DNA from: Actinomycetes bacterium
GTDB taxonomy: Bacteria > Actinomycetota > Acidimicrobiia > Acidimicrobiales > RAAP-2
Assembly: GCA_021795095.1 (NCBI GenBank)
Contig: JAJYPU010000015.1
Span: 1 to 24,378 of the forward strand
Direction: 5' to 3'
DNA: 24,378 nucleotides
Shown: one piece after another, positions 15,517-23,698 of the stretch
How the letters are laid out: every line of letters starts with the position of its first letter
Numbering within the stretch: position 1 is the stretch's first letter
Notes under the pieces: model-generated
The model's input: the letters and a program-made list of their open reading frames with translations, nothing else
Told to the model about the DNA's origin: nothing
The model's database searches: none
Position numbers and translations under genes: made by a program

Positions 15517-17385
15517 ATGCCTCTGAATTACATCAGGAACGTGAGTTACAAGTTGAAATCCCACACCAATGCGCTGAGTTTGATCAAACTCATCGCTTCG
15601 AGTATGGTGGCGTTAATATTCACAACTACTGCATTTCAATTGGTTACACCAACGAGAATCAGTGGGACAATACTTGCGAGCAATGCCGTTACATTCAACG
15701 AGAATGACTATCCAAGTGATCCGGTATTCACGTCGCAAATTGCGAACAGTGAAGTTGCACTAACTCTGTTTACTTCTCTCGGCGTCAAATTCACTAATCC
15801 GGGTTTTACGTTCAACTATTGGACAACGAACCCCGATGGATCAGGAACACAGTATAGTGACGGAGCACTCTACAATTTTGCGCTTGGAAATATGGATCTC
15901 TATGCCCAATGGATCCCAAATCATGTGACATATTATGAGAATGCAAGTTCAGGTGATTCGGTAACCTCCCTGCAGAGCGCAAGTACTGCAACTTCTCTGA
16001 CACTGTTCTCGAATCTGAATCCAAGCTTTTCGAAACCTGGCTATGTATTTTCGGGATGGTCAACGTCGGCCAGTGGTACAGGGACGATGTATAACGATGG
16101 ATCGACATACGACTTCACGCTCGGATCAATGTCGTTGTACGCTCAGTGGACTCCCGCTACATTTTCAATCAATTACGCGGCCGATGGCGGAACCGCGAGC
16201 GCGACAAGTGCAACCTTCACCACGGGCGCTAGTTCACTCACCCTGCCAAGCGCGAGTGAGCCGGGATACAACTTCGACGGTTGGTACACCGCGCCCCAGG
16301 GTGGCGCGCTCGTCGGCCTGAGCGGTTTCTCGTTTACGCCGACGTCGTCGGCGACGCTGTACGCGCGCTGGAGCGCTGCAACATCTCAAGTGAGCTACGT
16401 CGCAAACGGTGGCACGGTGCCGACGCTGAGTGCGTCGTACACGACCGGTGCGGCACCCCTGACATTGCCTACGCCGACGCAGTCGGGTTTCACCTTTGAC
16501 GGGTGGTTCACCGCACCGCAAGGTGGTTCGCTCGTCGGCACGGGCGGGAGCTCGTACGAACCGATGTCCGCGACGACGCTATTCGCGCAGTGGACGGCGA
16601 TACCGGCGTTCAACGTGACGTTCAGCGCTAACGGCGGCGTTGGCTCGGTTGGCGCCGTCTCCGCCTTGAGCGGTGCGACGCTTTCGCTGCCGTCGCCGGC
16701 ATCGATCAGTCGACCGGGATACGCGTTCATCGGATGGAACACGGTCGCCGATGGTTCGGGTACCGCGTTCAGTCCCAGTTCGACGTTCGCCTTGGCCGGC
16801 CCGATGACGCTGTACGCGCAGTGGCGCCAGCTTCCAGCCGCCACCGTCACTTTCGCGATGAATGGCGCGCGGGGATCGGTGGCGCCCATTTCGTCCTACG
16901 ACGGAGCCATCGAGACACTCCCCTCACCGCCGGCCCTTGCGCGACCCGGTTACGTCTTTACGGGGTGGAATACACGTGCCAACGGGAAGGGGTCGACGTT
17001 CGCCGGTGGGGTGACGATGACGCTCGGCACGTCATTGAAGCTGTACGCGCAGTGGAGTGGTCACGCTCCCGCCCGATTGGTCAGCCCCATCGGCCCCTTT
17101 CCTTCGACACGCGTGGGGATCACCGGTTCACTCGTCGCACAGGTTGACCGACTCGCCTCGCTCGTCATTCGCCAACGTCGTGGTGTCGTCACCCTTTATG
17201 CCTACCCGGCCACCGCTGCGACTGCGAAGGCGGGGTTGTCCGAGGGACGCGCGCGCGCCGCCTCGGTCGCGTTGGCCCTTCGTCGGGCGTTGGCACGCGC
17301 CCATCACGGCGGCGTGCGAGTTGTCGTGGTGGACGAGGGCCAGGCCGCGGGTGACTCGAATCGAGTGTCGGTTGTCGTTCGTTGA
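15517..17385 (+). CDS. Secreted Listeria/Bacteroides-repeat (Flg_new) surface protein with possible OmpA-like C-terminus
   Basis: The 622-residue protein starts at the ATG at 15517, eight bases after AAGGA; an ATG at 15508 overlaps that site. A basic N-terminus and hydrophobic core (LSLIKLIASSMVALIFTTTA, about 20-39) look like a signal peptide. Six InlB-B/Flg_new repeats follow, ending LYAQW or close variants: about 58-132, 136-211, 215-285, 290-359, 365-436 and 442-513. Each has an (R/K)PGYxFxGWxT-like centre. Repeats 3 and 4 (DGWxTAPQGGxLVG) form one close pair, and 5 and 6 (RPGYxFxGWNT) another. Residues 514-622 end in SEGRARAASVALALRRAL, VVVVDEGQ and SNRVSVVV, faintly like the RA..V...L / G / NRRV pattern of OmpA peptidoglycan-binding domains. 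No LPXTG anchor is seen. GC is about 43% over 15841-15900 but 62% over 16681-16740. An adhesin or cell-envelope role is likely but unproven. Confidence 0.8.
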   Translation: MPLNYIRNVSYKLKSHTNALSLIKLIASSMVALIFTTTAFQLVTPTRISGTILASNAVTFNENDYPSDPVFTSQIANSEVALTLFTSLGVKFTNPGFTFNYWTTNPDGSGTQYSDGALYNFALGNMDLYAQWIPNHVTYYENASSGDSVTSLQSASTATSLTLFSNLNPSFSKPGYVFSGWSTSASGTGTMYNDGSTYDFTLGSMSLYAQWTPATFSINYAADGGTASATSATFTTGASSLTLPSASEPGYNFDGWYTAPQGGALVGLSGFSFTPTSSATLYARWSAATSQVSYVANGGTVPTLSASYTTGAAPLTLPTPTQSGFTFDGWFTAPQGGSLVGTGGSSYEPMSATTLFAQWTAIPAFNVTFSANGGVGSVGAVSALSGATLSLPSPASISRPGYAFIGWNTVADGSGTAFSPSSTFALAGPMTLYAQWRQLPAATVTFAMNGARGSVAPISSYDGAIETLPSPPALARPGYVFTGWNTRANGKGSTFAGGVTMTLGTSLKLYAQWSGHAPARLVSPIGPFPSTRVGITGSLVAQVDRLASLVIRQRRGVVTLYAYPATAATAKAGLSEGRARAASVALALRRALARAHHGGVRVVVVDEGQAAGDSNRVSVVVR

Positions 17386-17417
17386 TCCGGCTACGTCGAC
17401 AATGGCCGGAAGTTCGG

Positions 17418-17489
17418 AGCCGGTGGAGGGATTCGAACCCACGACCTGACGATTACAAATCGCCTGCGCTACCACTGCGCCACACCGGC
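17418..17489 (-). tRNA. tRNA-Thr (anticodon UGU)
   Basis: Read on the minus strand, the 72-base sequence folds as a cloverleaf. The acceptor stem is GCCGGTG/CACCGGC (7 perfect pairs), the D-stem GCGC/GCGC, and the anticodon stem GGCGA/TCGTC with one G-U pair. The loop TTTGTAA places TGT (plus strand 17455-17457) at the anticodon, reading ACA and other threonine codons. The T-loop is TTCGAAT with stem GTGGG/CCCTC, which has a U-U mismatch at its second pair. No 3' CCA is encoded (TCCG follows the acceptor stem). The gene's 3' end faces the repeat-protein gene. Confidence 0.93.
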
Positions 17490-17528
17490 AAGGTGGACAC
17501 CAGACTAGTGAGTACTGGTGGTTGGCTC

Positions 17529-17534
17529 TAGGCT
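17529..17534 (+). promoter_or_regulatory. Candidate -10 element for a leaderless LytR_C-gene mRNA
   Basis: TAGGCT (TANNNT class) is followed by exactly six bases and the GTG start at 17541. No Shine-Dalgarno sequence is present in that gap. TAGTGA (17506-17511), 17 bases upstream, is a weak -35 candidate. The layout is the same as before the genes at 8854 (minus) and 22313. Confidence 0.5.
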
Positions 17535-17540
17535 GTCGGC

Positions 17541-18050
17541 GTGAGCACGACACCACCTGAACCGGCAGCGCCCGGTTCCCATTATCAGCCGTCGATTGGT
17601 GTGGTGCTCGTGATTCTCGTCGCGTTCGTGGCGGGGGCGTTCCTCATGCTCCGGTCGACCAAGCCCGGACATCCCGTCGCTGGTGCCCCAACGACAACGG
17701 TCCCGACCTCGAGCAAGCCCCACGGCTCCACGAAGACGACCGCGGTCGTCAAGTCCACGGTCCGCGTCCAGGTCGCCAACGGCACCACGGTGACAGGACT
17801 CGCTCGAAACTTCACCCAACAGTTGCTCACCTACGGGTGGGACACGTTGCCCCAGGCCAACGGTCCCCGCGTGAGCTCGACCATCATCTATTTCAACCCG
17901 GGCTTCGAGTCGGCGGCACGCATGATTGCGGCGGAACTCAAATTCCCCGCGTCATCGATCCGACCGCTCAACGGGGGCAACCCTGTGGCCGGTGCCGCCA
18001 GTGACGACGTCATCGTCATACTGGGACTCAACGCCGCCGTCACTGGCTAA
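17541..18050 (+). CDS. Membrane-anchored LytR_C-domain protein
   Basis: The 169-residue protein has a short Pro-rich cytoplasmic N-terminus, one membrane segment (IGVVLVILVAFVAGAFLML, about 19-37), a Thr/Ser/Pro-rich linker (38-71) and a C-terminal domain from about 72. That domain contains VRVQVANGTTVTGLARNF (74-91) and then LLTYGWDT, the pattern of the LytR_C domain (VxVxNGTxxxGLA...L...GF). The domain is found in LytR-CpsA-Psr wall ligases and as stand-alone extracytoplasmic proteins in actinobacteria; here the catalytic LCP domain is absent. A cell-envelope role is probable but undefined. The gene has no obvious operon partner, and its stop overlaps the stop of the convergent glycosyltransferase gene. 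Confidence 0.85.
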   Translation: MSTTPPEPAAPGSHYQPSIGVVLVILVAFVAGAFLMLRSTKPGHPVAGAPTTTVPTSSKPHGSTKTTAVVKSTVRVQVANGTTVTGLARNFTQQLLTYGWDTLPQANGPRVSSTIIYFNPGFESAARMIAAELKFPASSIRPLNGGNPVAGAASDDVIVILGLNAAVTG

Positions 18051-18817
18051 TCAGGTTCGGGCGGATCCACGCCGTAGCGGGTCAGCGCGGCGCGAAGGAT
18101 GTCCATCGCCATCGGGCGCAACTCCTCGAGCGGGCGATTCCGGTGCCGCCGAACGCCAAGGTCAACCTGCGCGAGGCTGCTGACGCCAAACTTCCTGGCG
18201 ACGTCGATGAGCAGCGCGATCTCGACGTCGTACTCCGGCTCGAGGGTGACGGCGTCGAAGACCTCCCGGCGAGCCGCCGTCTCGCCCGCTAAAGGTTGGC
18301 GGATCTCTCCGAGGCCCGGAAAGAGCAGCGAGAGGATCGGACGTGCGGTCAACTCGTTGACCCGGCCGCCGCCCGTGGGCATGTTGTGCAGGGGACGTTC
18401 GTAGTACCCCTTGACAAGATCTACCTCCGGCCGTTCGAGAATTGGCTGGATCAGGCGTGGCACGAAGTCCGAGGTGGTGTTCAGCACGTCGGCGTCGAGG
18501 AAGACCACCGTCTCGGTGGCGGTCGCGGCGAGACCGGCGGCCATGGCGAGTCCCTTGCCGCCGGGCCCGTCGACGGTCACCACGCGCGCGCCGTGGTGAA
18601 GCGCCACCGTGGCGGTGTCGTCACTCGATCGGTCATTCACCACGACTAGGTCGTCGATGACGTCGCGATAGGCGAGGACGGCCTCGAGTACCGCACCGAT
18701 GGTCGTTGCCTCGTTGCGAGCGGGGACGATGACGGCGATGGAGGTCGTGGCCATCAATCGGCGGACCTGGTCCGCGTCGAAATCCTCGCGCTGCAGCGTT
18801 AACGGCACGTCAAGCAT
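18047..18817 (-). CDS. Glucosyl-3-phosphoglycerate synthase-like glycosyltransferase (GT81)
   Basis: The 256-residue GT-A glycosyltransferase contains IAVIVPARNEATTIGAVLEA, VVNDRSSDDT, GPGGKGLAMAAGLA, the DxD site in VVFLDADVLN, VDLVKGYYERPL, GGGRVNELTARPILSLLFP, IRQPLAGETAARRE and VDLGVRRHRNRPLEEL. These match the GpgS family, which transfers glucose from a nucleotide sugar to 3-phosphoglycerate, an early step to glucosylglycerate or methylglucose lipopolysaccharide. It is shorter than the roughly 320-residue mycobacterial GpgS, lacking its N- and C-terminal extensions. The ATG at 18817 was chosen because longer starts run into the divergent thrC promoter region; its ribosome binding site is poor, and TAGTCT lies eight bases upstream, so a leaderless or very short leader is possible. 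A mannosyl-3-phosphoglycerate synthase activity is an alternative. Confidence 0.8.
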   Translation of the reverse strand: MLDVPLTLQREDFDADQVRRLMATTSIAVIVPARNEATTIGAVLEAVLAYRDVIDDLVVVNDRSSDDTATVALHHGARVVTVDGPGGKGLAMAAGLAATATETVVFLDADVLNTTSDFVPRLIQPILERPEVDLVKGYYERPLHNMPTGGGRVNELTARPILSLLFPGLGEIRQPLAGETAARREVFDAVTLEPEYDVEIALLIDVARKFGVSSLAQVDLGVRRHRNRPLEELRPMAMDILRAALTRYGVDPPEPD

Positions 18818-18855
18818 CGATATTGAGACTAGGGCCGGGTCGCTGCGGGCCGCAC

Positions 18856-18884
18856 TTGACAGCGCGACCACGCCCCGACACAAT
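18856..18884 (+). promoter_or_regulatory. Promoter for thrC
   Basis: A perfect -35 hexamer TTGACA (18856-18861) is separated by 17 bases from CACAAT (18879-18884), four of six matches to the -10 consensus. Initiation near 18891 would give a leader of about 108 bases before the thrC ATG. This is the most consensus-like -35 box I found in the window. Confidence 0.6.
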
Positions 18885-18913
18885 GGGTACGTCATCAAGA
18901 GCGACTGAGGGAC

Positions 18914-18979
18914 GGGCCCTTTGAAGTCGCGACAACCAGTTCGAGCCTTTCTTTTTGTTCGAACCAGGTGCCAAAGCCC
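18914..18979 (+). promoter_or_regulatory. thrC leader with nested inverted repeats
   Basis: Within the predicted thrC leader, GTTCGA (18939-18944) pairs perfectly with TCGAAC (18959-18964) across a 14-base, pyrimidine-rich loop. An outer pairing between GGGCCCTTTG (18914-18923) and CCAAAGCCC (18971-18979) is possible with a bulge. The ribosome binding site follows shortly after. It matches no riboswitch I recognise, and I see no threonine-rich leader peptide. A regulatory role is only suggested. Confidence 0.3.
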
Positions 18980-18998
18980 GAACGATGAAAAGGGAGTT

Positions 18999-20246
18999 AT
19001 GAGTTTCTCAACTGGCCTCAAGTGTCGAGAGTGTGGCACAACCTACCCGGCGGACGCCCGCTATTCGTGTGACTTCTGCTTCGGTCCGCTCGAGGTCGAA
19101 TACGACCTCGAGGCGGCACGAGGCGTCGTGACTCGCGAGTCGATCGAAGCGGGACCGAACTCAATCTGGCGATACGGCGCCTTGCTGCCCGACCCCGGTG
19201 TCGAACCCGTCGATCTGGGCGCGGGTTGGACACCGTTGCGGCGAGCCACGCGCCTCGCCGAGGTGTTGGGTGTGCGCGAGCTCTGGCTGAAGGACGACAC
19301 GCGCAACCCGACCGGATCGTTCAAGGACCGGGTGGTCTCCGTCGCGCTATCGAGCGCTCGTCGGCTCGGCTTCACGACCGCCGCGTGTGCGTCCACGGGC
19401 AACCTCGCCACATCAGTAGCGGCCCACGCGGCCGCAATCGGCTGGCCCAGCGTGACCATCATCCCCAGCGACCTCGAGAAGTCCAAGATCGCGATGGCGG
19501 CCATCTTCGGCGGTACGGTGCTCGGCGTCGAGGGGAACTACGACGACGTGAACCGGCTCTGCATCGAGTTGGTAGCCGAGCACGACGATTGGGCCTTCGC
19601 CAACATCAATCTTCGCCCGTACTACGCCGAGGGCTCCAAGACCCTCGCCTTCGAGATCGCTGAGCAGTTGGGCTGGCGCACACCCGACCAGGTCGTCGTG
19701 CCCGTGGCCTCGGGGAGTCAATTGACCAAGGTGGCCAAGGGGTTCCGTGAATTCATCGAGCTGGGACTCGTGGATGGCGGGGCGCCGACGCTCTTCGGTG
19801 CCCAGGCCTCGGGCTGCTCGCCGATCGCTACGGCCTTCGCCGCTGGCGTCGACGTCGTCACTCCGCAGCGCCCCAACACGATCGCGCGCTCACTCGCCAT
19901 CGGGAATCCCGCCGACGGTCCCTACGTACTCGACGAGCTGCGGGCGCGCGGTGGGGATTGTGGGTCCGTGCCCGACGAAGAGATCCTCGAGTGCATCGGG
20001 CTCTTGGCCCGCACCGAGGGGATCTTCGCCGAGACCGCCGGTGGGGTCACCATCGCGTCGCTACGCCAACTCGTGGAGCGGGGCTCGATCGACCGCGACA
20101 AGTCAATCGTGGCCATCATCTCGGGCCATGGGCTCAAGACACTCGACGCGGTCGTGGACAGCGCGACCGTGAGTTCGACGATCAGTCCGTCGCTCGCCGA
20201 CGCCGAGGCGGCGTTGCGCTTCCACCAGTTGGTGGCGGCATCGTGA
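18999..20246 (+). CDS. thrC: Threonine synthase
   Basis: The 415-residue PLP-dependent enzyme converts O-phospho-L-homoserine to threonine. A zinc-ribbon-like N-terminus (Cys9, Cys12, Cys24, Cys27 in LKCRECG and SCDFCFGPLEVEYD) precedes the fold-type II core. NPTGSFKDRVVSVAL carries the cofactor Lys109, ACASTGNLATSVAAHAA is the phosphate/PLP loop, and ASGSQLTKVAKGF follows. The ATG at 18999 was preferred over an upstream in-frame TTG at 18921, because the protein then starts just before the first Cys pair and because GGGAG precedes the ATG, though with only two bases of spacing. The TGA overlaps the GTG of the MoaD-like gene (GTGA), implying coupled translation. Confidence 0.93.
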   Translation: MSFSTGLKCRECGTTYPADARYSCDFCFGPLEVEYDLEAARGVVTRESIEAGPNSIWRYGALLPDPGVEPVDLGAGWTPLRRATRLAEVLGVRELWLKDDTRNPTGSFKDRVVSVALSSARRLGFTTAACASTGNLATSVAAHAAAIGWPSVTIIPSDLEKSKIAMAAIFGGTVLGVEGNYDDVNRLCIELVAEHDDWAFANINLRPYYAEGSKTLAFEIAEQLGWRTPDQVVVPVASGSQLTKVAKGFREFIELGLVDGGAPTLFGAQASGCSPIATAFAAGVDVVTPQRPNTIARSLAIGNPADGPYVLDELRARGGDCGSVPDEEILECIGLLARTEGIFAETAGGVTIASLRQLVERGSIDRDKSIVAIISGHGLKTLDAVVDSATVSSTISPSLADAEAALRFHQLVAAS

Positions 20247-20518
20247 GCGTCATCGTTCGCCTCCCGAGTCAGTTGCGCTCCCTCGTCGGCGGTGCGGGCG
20301 AAGTGCCTGTCGAGGCGACGACGGTCCGAGACGCGATCGTCGCCGTTGACGAGGCGTACCCCGGGATCGCCTTTCGAGTCCTCGACGACCGTGGAGCGCT
20401 GCGTCGATTCGTCAACGTCTTCGTCGCCGACGAGGACGTCCGGTTCCTCCAAGGGCTCGACACGGTGCTCGAGGCCGGCCAAACGGTCTCGCTCGTGCCG
20501 GCCGTCGCGGGCGGCTGA
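20243..20518 (+). CDS. MoaD/ThiS-like sulfur carrier protein
   Basis: The 91-residue beta-grasp protein begins MSVIVRLPSQLRSLVGG and ends in VSLVPAVAGG. The C-terminal Gly-Gly is the hallmark of ubiquitin-like sulfur carriers activated by adenylation and thiocarboxylation. The start is the GTG at 20243, overlapping the thrC stop. No activating E1-like enzyme, molybdopterin gene or thiazole gene is nearby, so the operon context links it to threonine synthase rather than to those pathways. I recall the same thrC-moaD-like-groEL neighbourhood in Streptomyces. Candidate roles are a CysO-like carrier for cysteine or homocysteine synthesis, or a molybdopterin synthase small subunit; neither is settled by the sequence. 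Confidence 0.82.
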   Translation: MSVIVRLPSQLRSLVGGAGEVPVEATTVRDAIVAVDEAYPGIAFRVLDDRGALRRFVNVFVADEDVRFLQGLDTVLEAGQTVSLVPAVAGG

Positions 20519-20522
20519 ACCG

Positions 20523-22221
<1,699 letters not shown>

Positions 22222-22235
22222 ACCACTCGTGGTTG

Positions 22236-22270
22236 GACGAAGCGGGGCCGTCGGCCCCGCTTCGTCGTTT
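22236..22270 (+). terminator. Intrinsic terminator after groEL
   Basis: GACGAAGCGGGGCC (22236-22249) pairs perfectly with GGCCCCGCTTCGTC (22253-22266), a 14-bp GC-rich stem with a three-base loop, starting 15 bases after the groEL stop. The T-tract is short (GTTT), as is usual in high-GC actinobacteria. A smaller hairpin ACCAC-TC-GTGGT precedes it. Confidence 0.9.
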
Positions 22271-22300
22271 CCGCACGGTGTCGCGCGCGACGAATCGCCG

Positions 22301-22306
22301 TAGCAT
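22301..22306 (+). promoter_or_regulatory. Candidate -10 element for a leaderless chdC mRNA
   Basis: TAGCAT (TANNNT class) is followed by exactly six bases (GGCGCT) and the ATG at 22313. There is no Shine-Dalgarno sequence between the groEL terminator and the ATG. This is the third occurrence of the same -10-to-start geometry in the window. Confidence 0.5.
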
Positions 22307-22312
22307 GGCGCT

Positions 22313-22999
22313 ATGACTACAACGACCCCCGTCGCCCCTTCACGGGGCCTCAACGTGGTCCACCTCTTCTGTCACCCCGACGGTCCAGTGGACGCCGGAG
22401 CCGTGCGTAAGGCCGTCGACGAGGCGGCCGAGAAGGGCCTCCAGGTCGTGACGGCGGCGATCATCGGCGCCAAGGCCGACACCTGCTTCATGGTGCTCGG
22501 CGAGGACCTCTGGGACCTACGGCGCTTCCAGTCCAAGATCCAGGCGGCGGGATTCAAGGTGGCCGAGAGTTACGTGTCGGTGACCGAGGTGAGCGAGTAC
22601 GCATCGGGCATGCCCGAGAAGATGCTCAATGACCGGCTCTTCCCGGTCTTGCCACCCGAGGGCATGCCGGCATTCTGCTTCTACCCCATGTCCAAGCGCC
22701 GCGGCGACCAGCACAACTGGTACTCGCTGCCCTACGAGGAGCGGGAGTCCCTGATGCGCCAGCACGGCCAGTCAGGGCGCAATTTCCGCGGTCGGGTGGT
22801 GCAGGTGGTGACCGGGTCGACCGGTCTTGACGACTGGGAGTGGGGCGTGACGCTCTTCGCCGTGCACGTCGATGACCTCAAGGACTGCGTCTACACCATG
22901 CGCTACGACGAGGCGTCCACGCTCTACGGCGAGTTCGGGGCGTTCTACACCGGCATCGTCGGCACCGTCGATGAGGTGCTCGACGCGACCGTCGCCTAG
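22313..22999 (+). CDS. chdC: Coproheme decarboxylase (HemQ/ChdC), chlorite dismutase family
   Basis: The 228-residue protein makes heme b from coproheme in the last step of the coproporphyrin-dependent pathway used by actinobacteria and firmicutes. The signature region is present: FCFYPMSKRRGDQHNWYSLP (121-140), YEERESLMRQHGQSGRNFRG (141-160), VVTGSTGLDDWEWGVTLF and VYTMRYDEASTLYGEFGAFY. His151 is in the position of the axial heme ligand. Tyr137 in NWY is in the position of the catalytic tyrosine, by alignment from memory. The WEWGVTLF segment separates this group from true chlorite dismutases. The next gene follows within ten bases, so the two probably share a transcript. Confidence 0.95.
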   Translation: MTTTTPVAPSRGLNVVHLFCHPDGPVDAGAVRKAVDEAAEKGLQVVTAAIIGAKADTCFMVLGEDLWDLRRFQSKIQAAGFKVAESYVSVTEVSEYASGMPEKMLNDRLFPVLPPEGMPAFCFYPMSKRRGDQHNWYSLPYEERESLMRQHGQSGRNFRGRVVQVVTGSTGLDDWEWGVTLFAVHVDDLKDCVYTMRYDEASTLYGEFGAFYTGIVGTVDEVLDATVA

Positions 23000-23008
23000 G
23001 GGGTGGTT

Positions 23009-23698
23009 GTGCCTGAGCCGGTTACTGAGAAGATGTTGCGCCGGTGGGCGGAGTCGCTCGCTGGCGTCGCGCGTACGGGCATGGGGTTCACTGAGAGCCA
23101 GTTCGAACGCGAGCGCTACGAGGAGGTGCTGCGGATCGCCGGCGACATCAAGGCGACGGCGGACTTCGGCCGTGACGACCGGCCCGACGCCGACGGTTAC
23201 GTCACGGAATGGCTGGGCGATGTCGGTCGTGGCGTCCCCGGCTACGCGACGCCCAAGGTCGCAGTGGGGGCCGCGGTCACCAACGACGCTGGCGAGCTGC
23301 TCCTCATCCAACGGGCCGACTCGGGGATCTGGCTCTATCCGACAGGGTGGTGCGACGTCGGCTACTCGGCCCCGGAGGTCGTCGTCAAAGAGGTCCTCGA
23401 GGAGACGGGCTTCGAGGTCGAGCCGGTGCGGCTCATCGGGGTCCTTGACGGCATGCGGCTCGGTGTGTCGCGCATCCCGCTCTACTCCTTGATTTTCTTC
23501 TGCCGGGCGACGGGTGGTTCGCTCAAGATACACCCGCTCGAGTGCACCGACGCCGGTTGGTTCACGCGGGACAACCTGCCCAAGCCGACCATCGGCGCCG
23601 AACGGTGGGCCGGGCCGATCTTCGCGGCGATCGATGGTGAGCGCCGCGACGTCTTCTACGACGACCTGCGCCAGCCCGTGTGGCGGGCTGAATCGTGA
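23009..23698 (+). CDS. NUDIX hydrolase with N-terminal helical domain
   Basis: The 229-residue protein has an N-terminal helical region (about 1-75; MLRRWAESLAGVARTGMGFT) of the kind found in ADP-ribose-type NUDIX hydrolases. The NUDIX fold follows, starting KVAVGAAVTNDAGELLLIQR. The NUDIX box (113-135) reads GWCDVGY...KEVLEETGF: the REUXEEXGU core is intact with Lys for Arg, but the earlier conserved Glu is Tyr119. It probably cleaves a nucleoside diphosphate linkage; the substrate is unknown. The GTG at 23009 gives a better-spaced AGGGGG ribosome binding site than the GTG at 23003, which overlaps it. It follows chdC closely and overlaps the GNAT gene start (GTGA). Confidence 0.88.
   Translation: MPEPVTEKMLRRWAESLAGVARTGMGFTESQFERERYEEVLRIAGDIKATADFGRDDRPDADGYVTEWLGDVGRGVPGYATPKVAVGAAVTNDAGELLLIQRADSGIWLYPTGWCDVGYSAPEVVVKEVLEETGFEVEPVRLIGVLDGMRLGVSRIPLYSLIFFCRATGGSLKIHPLECTDAGWFTRDNLPKPTIGAERWAGPIFAAIDGERRDVFYDDLRQPVWRAES

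Noticed and set aside
15417..15707. A 96-codon plus-strand frame starting TTG, overlapping the 5' end of the repeat-protein gene
   Set aside because: It has no ribosome binding site or recognisable motif, and the overlapping frame has a clear signal peptide and repeats. AT-rich DNA in which it lies makes the frame unremarkable.
18884..18925. A 13-codon leader peptide (ATG near 18883) as a threonine attenuator upstream of thrC
   Set aside because: It has only two threonine codons, no ribosome binding site, and no terminator/antiterminator pair.
18984..19001. A five-codon minigene (ATG AAA AGG GAG TTA TGA) overlapping the thrC ATG
   Set aside because: The coding of the Shine-Dalgarno bases explains it by chance; nothing supports translation.
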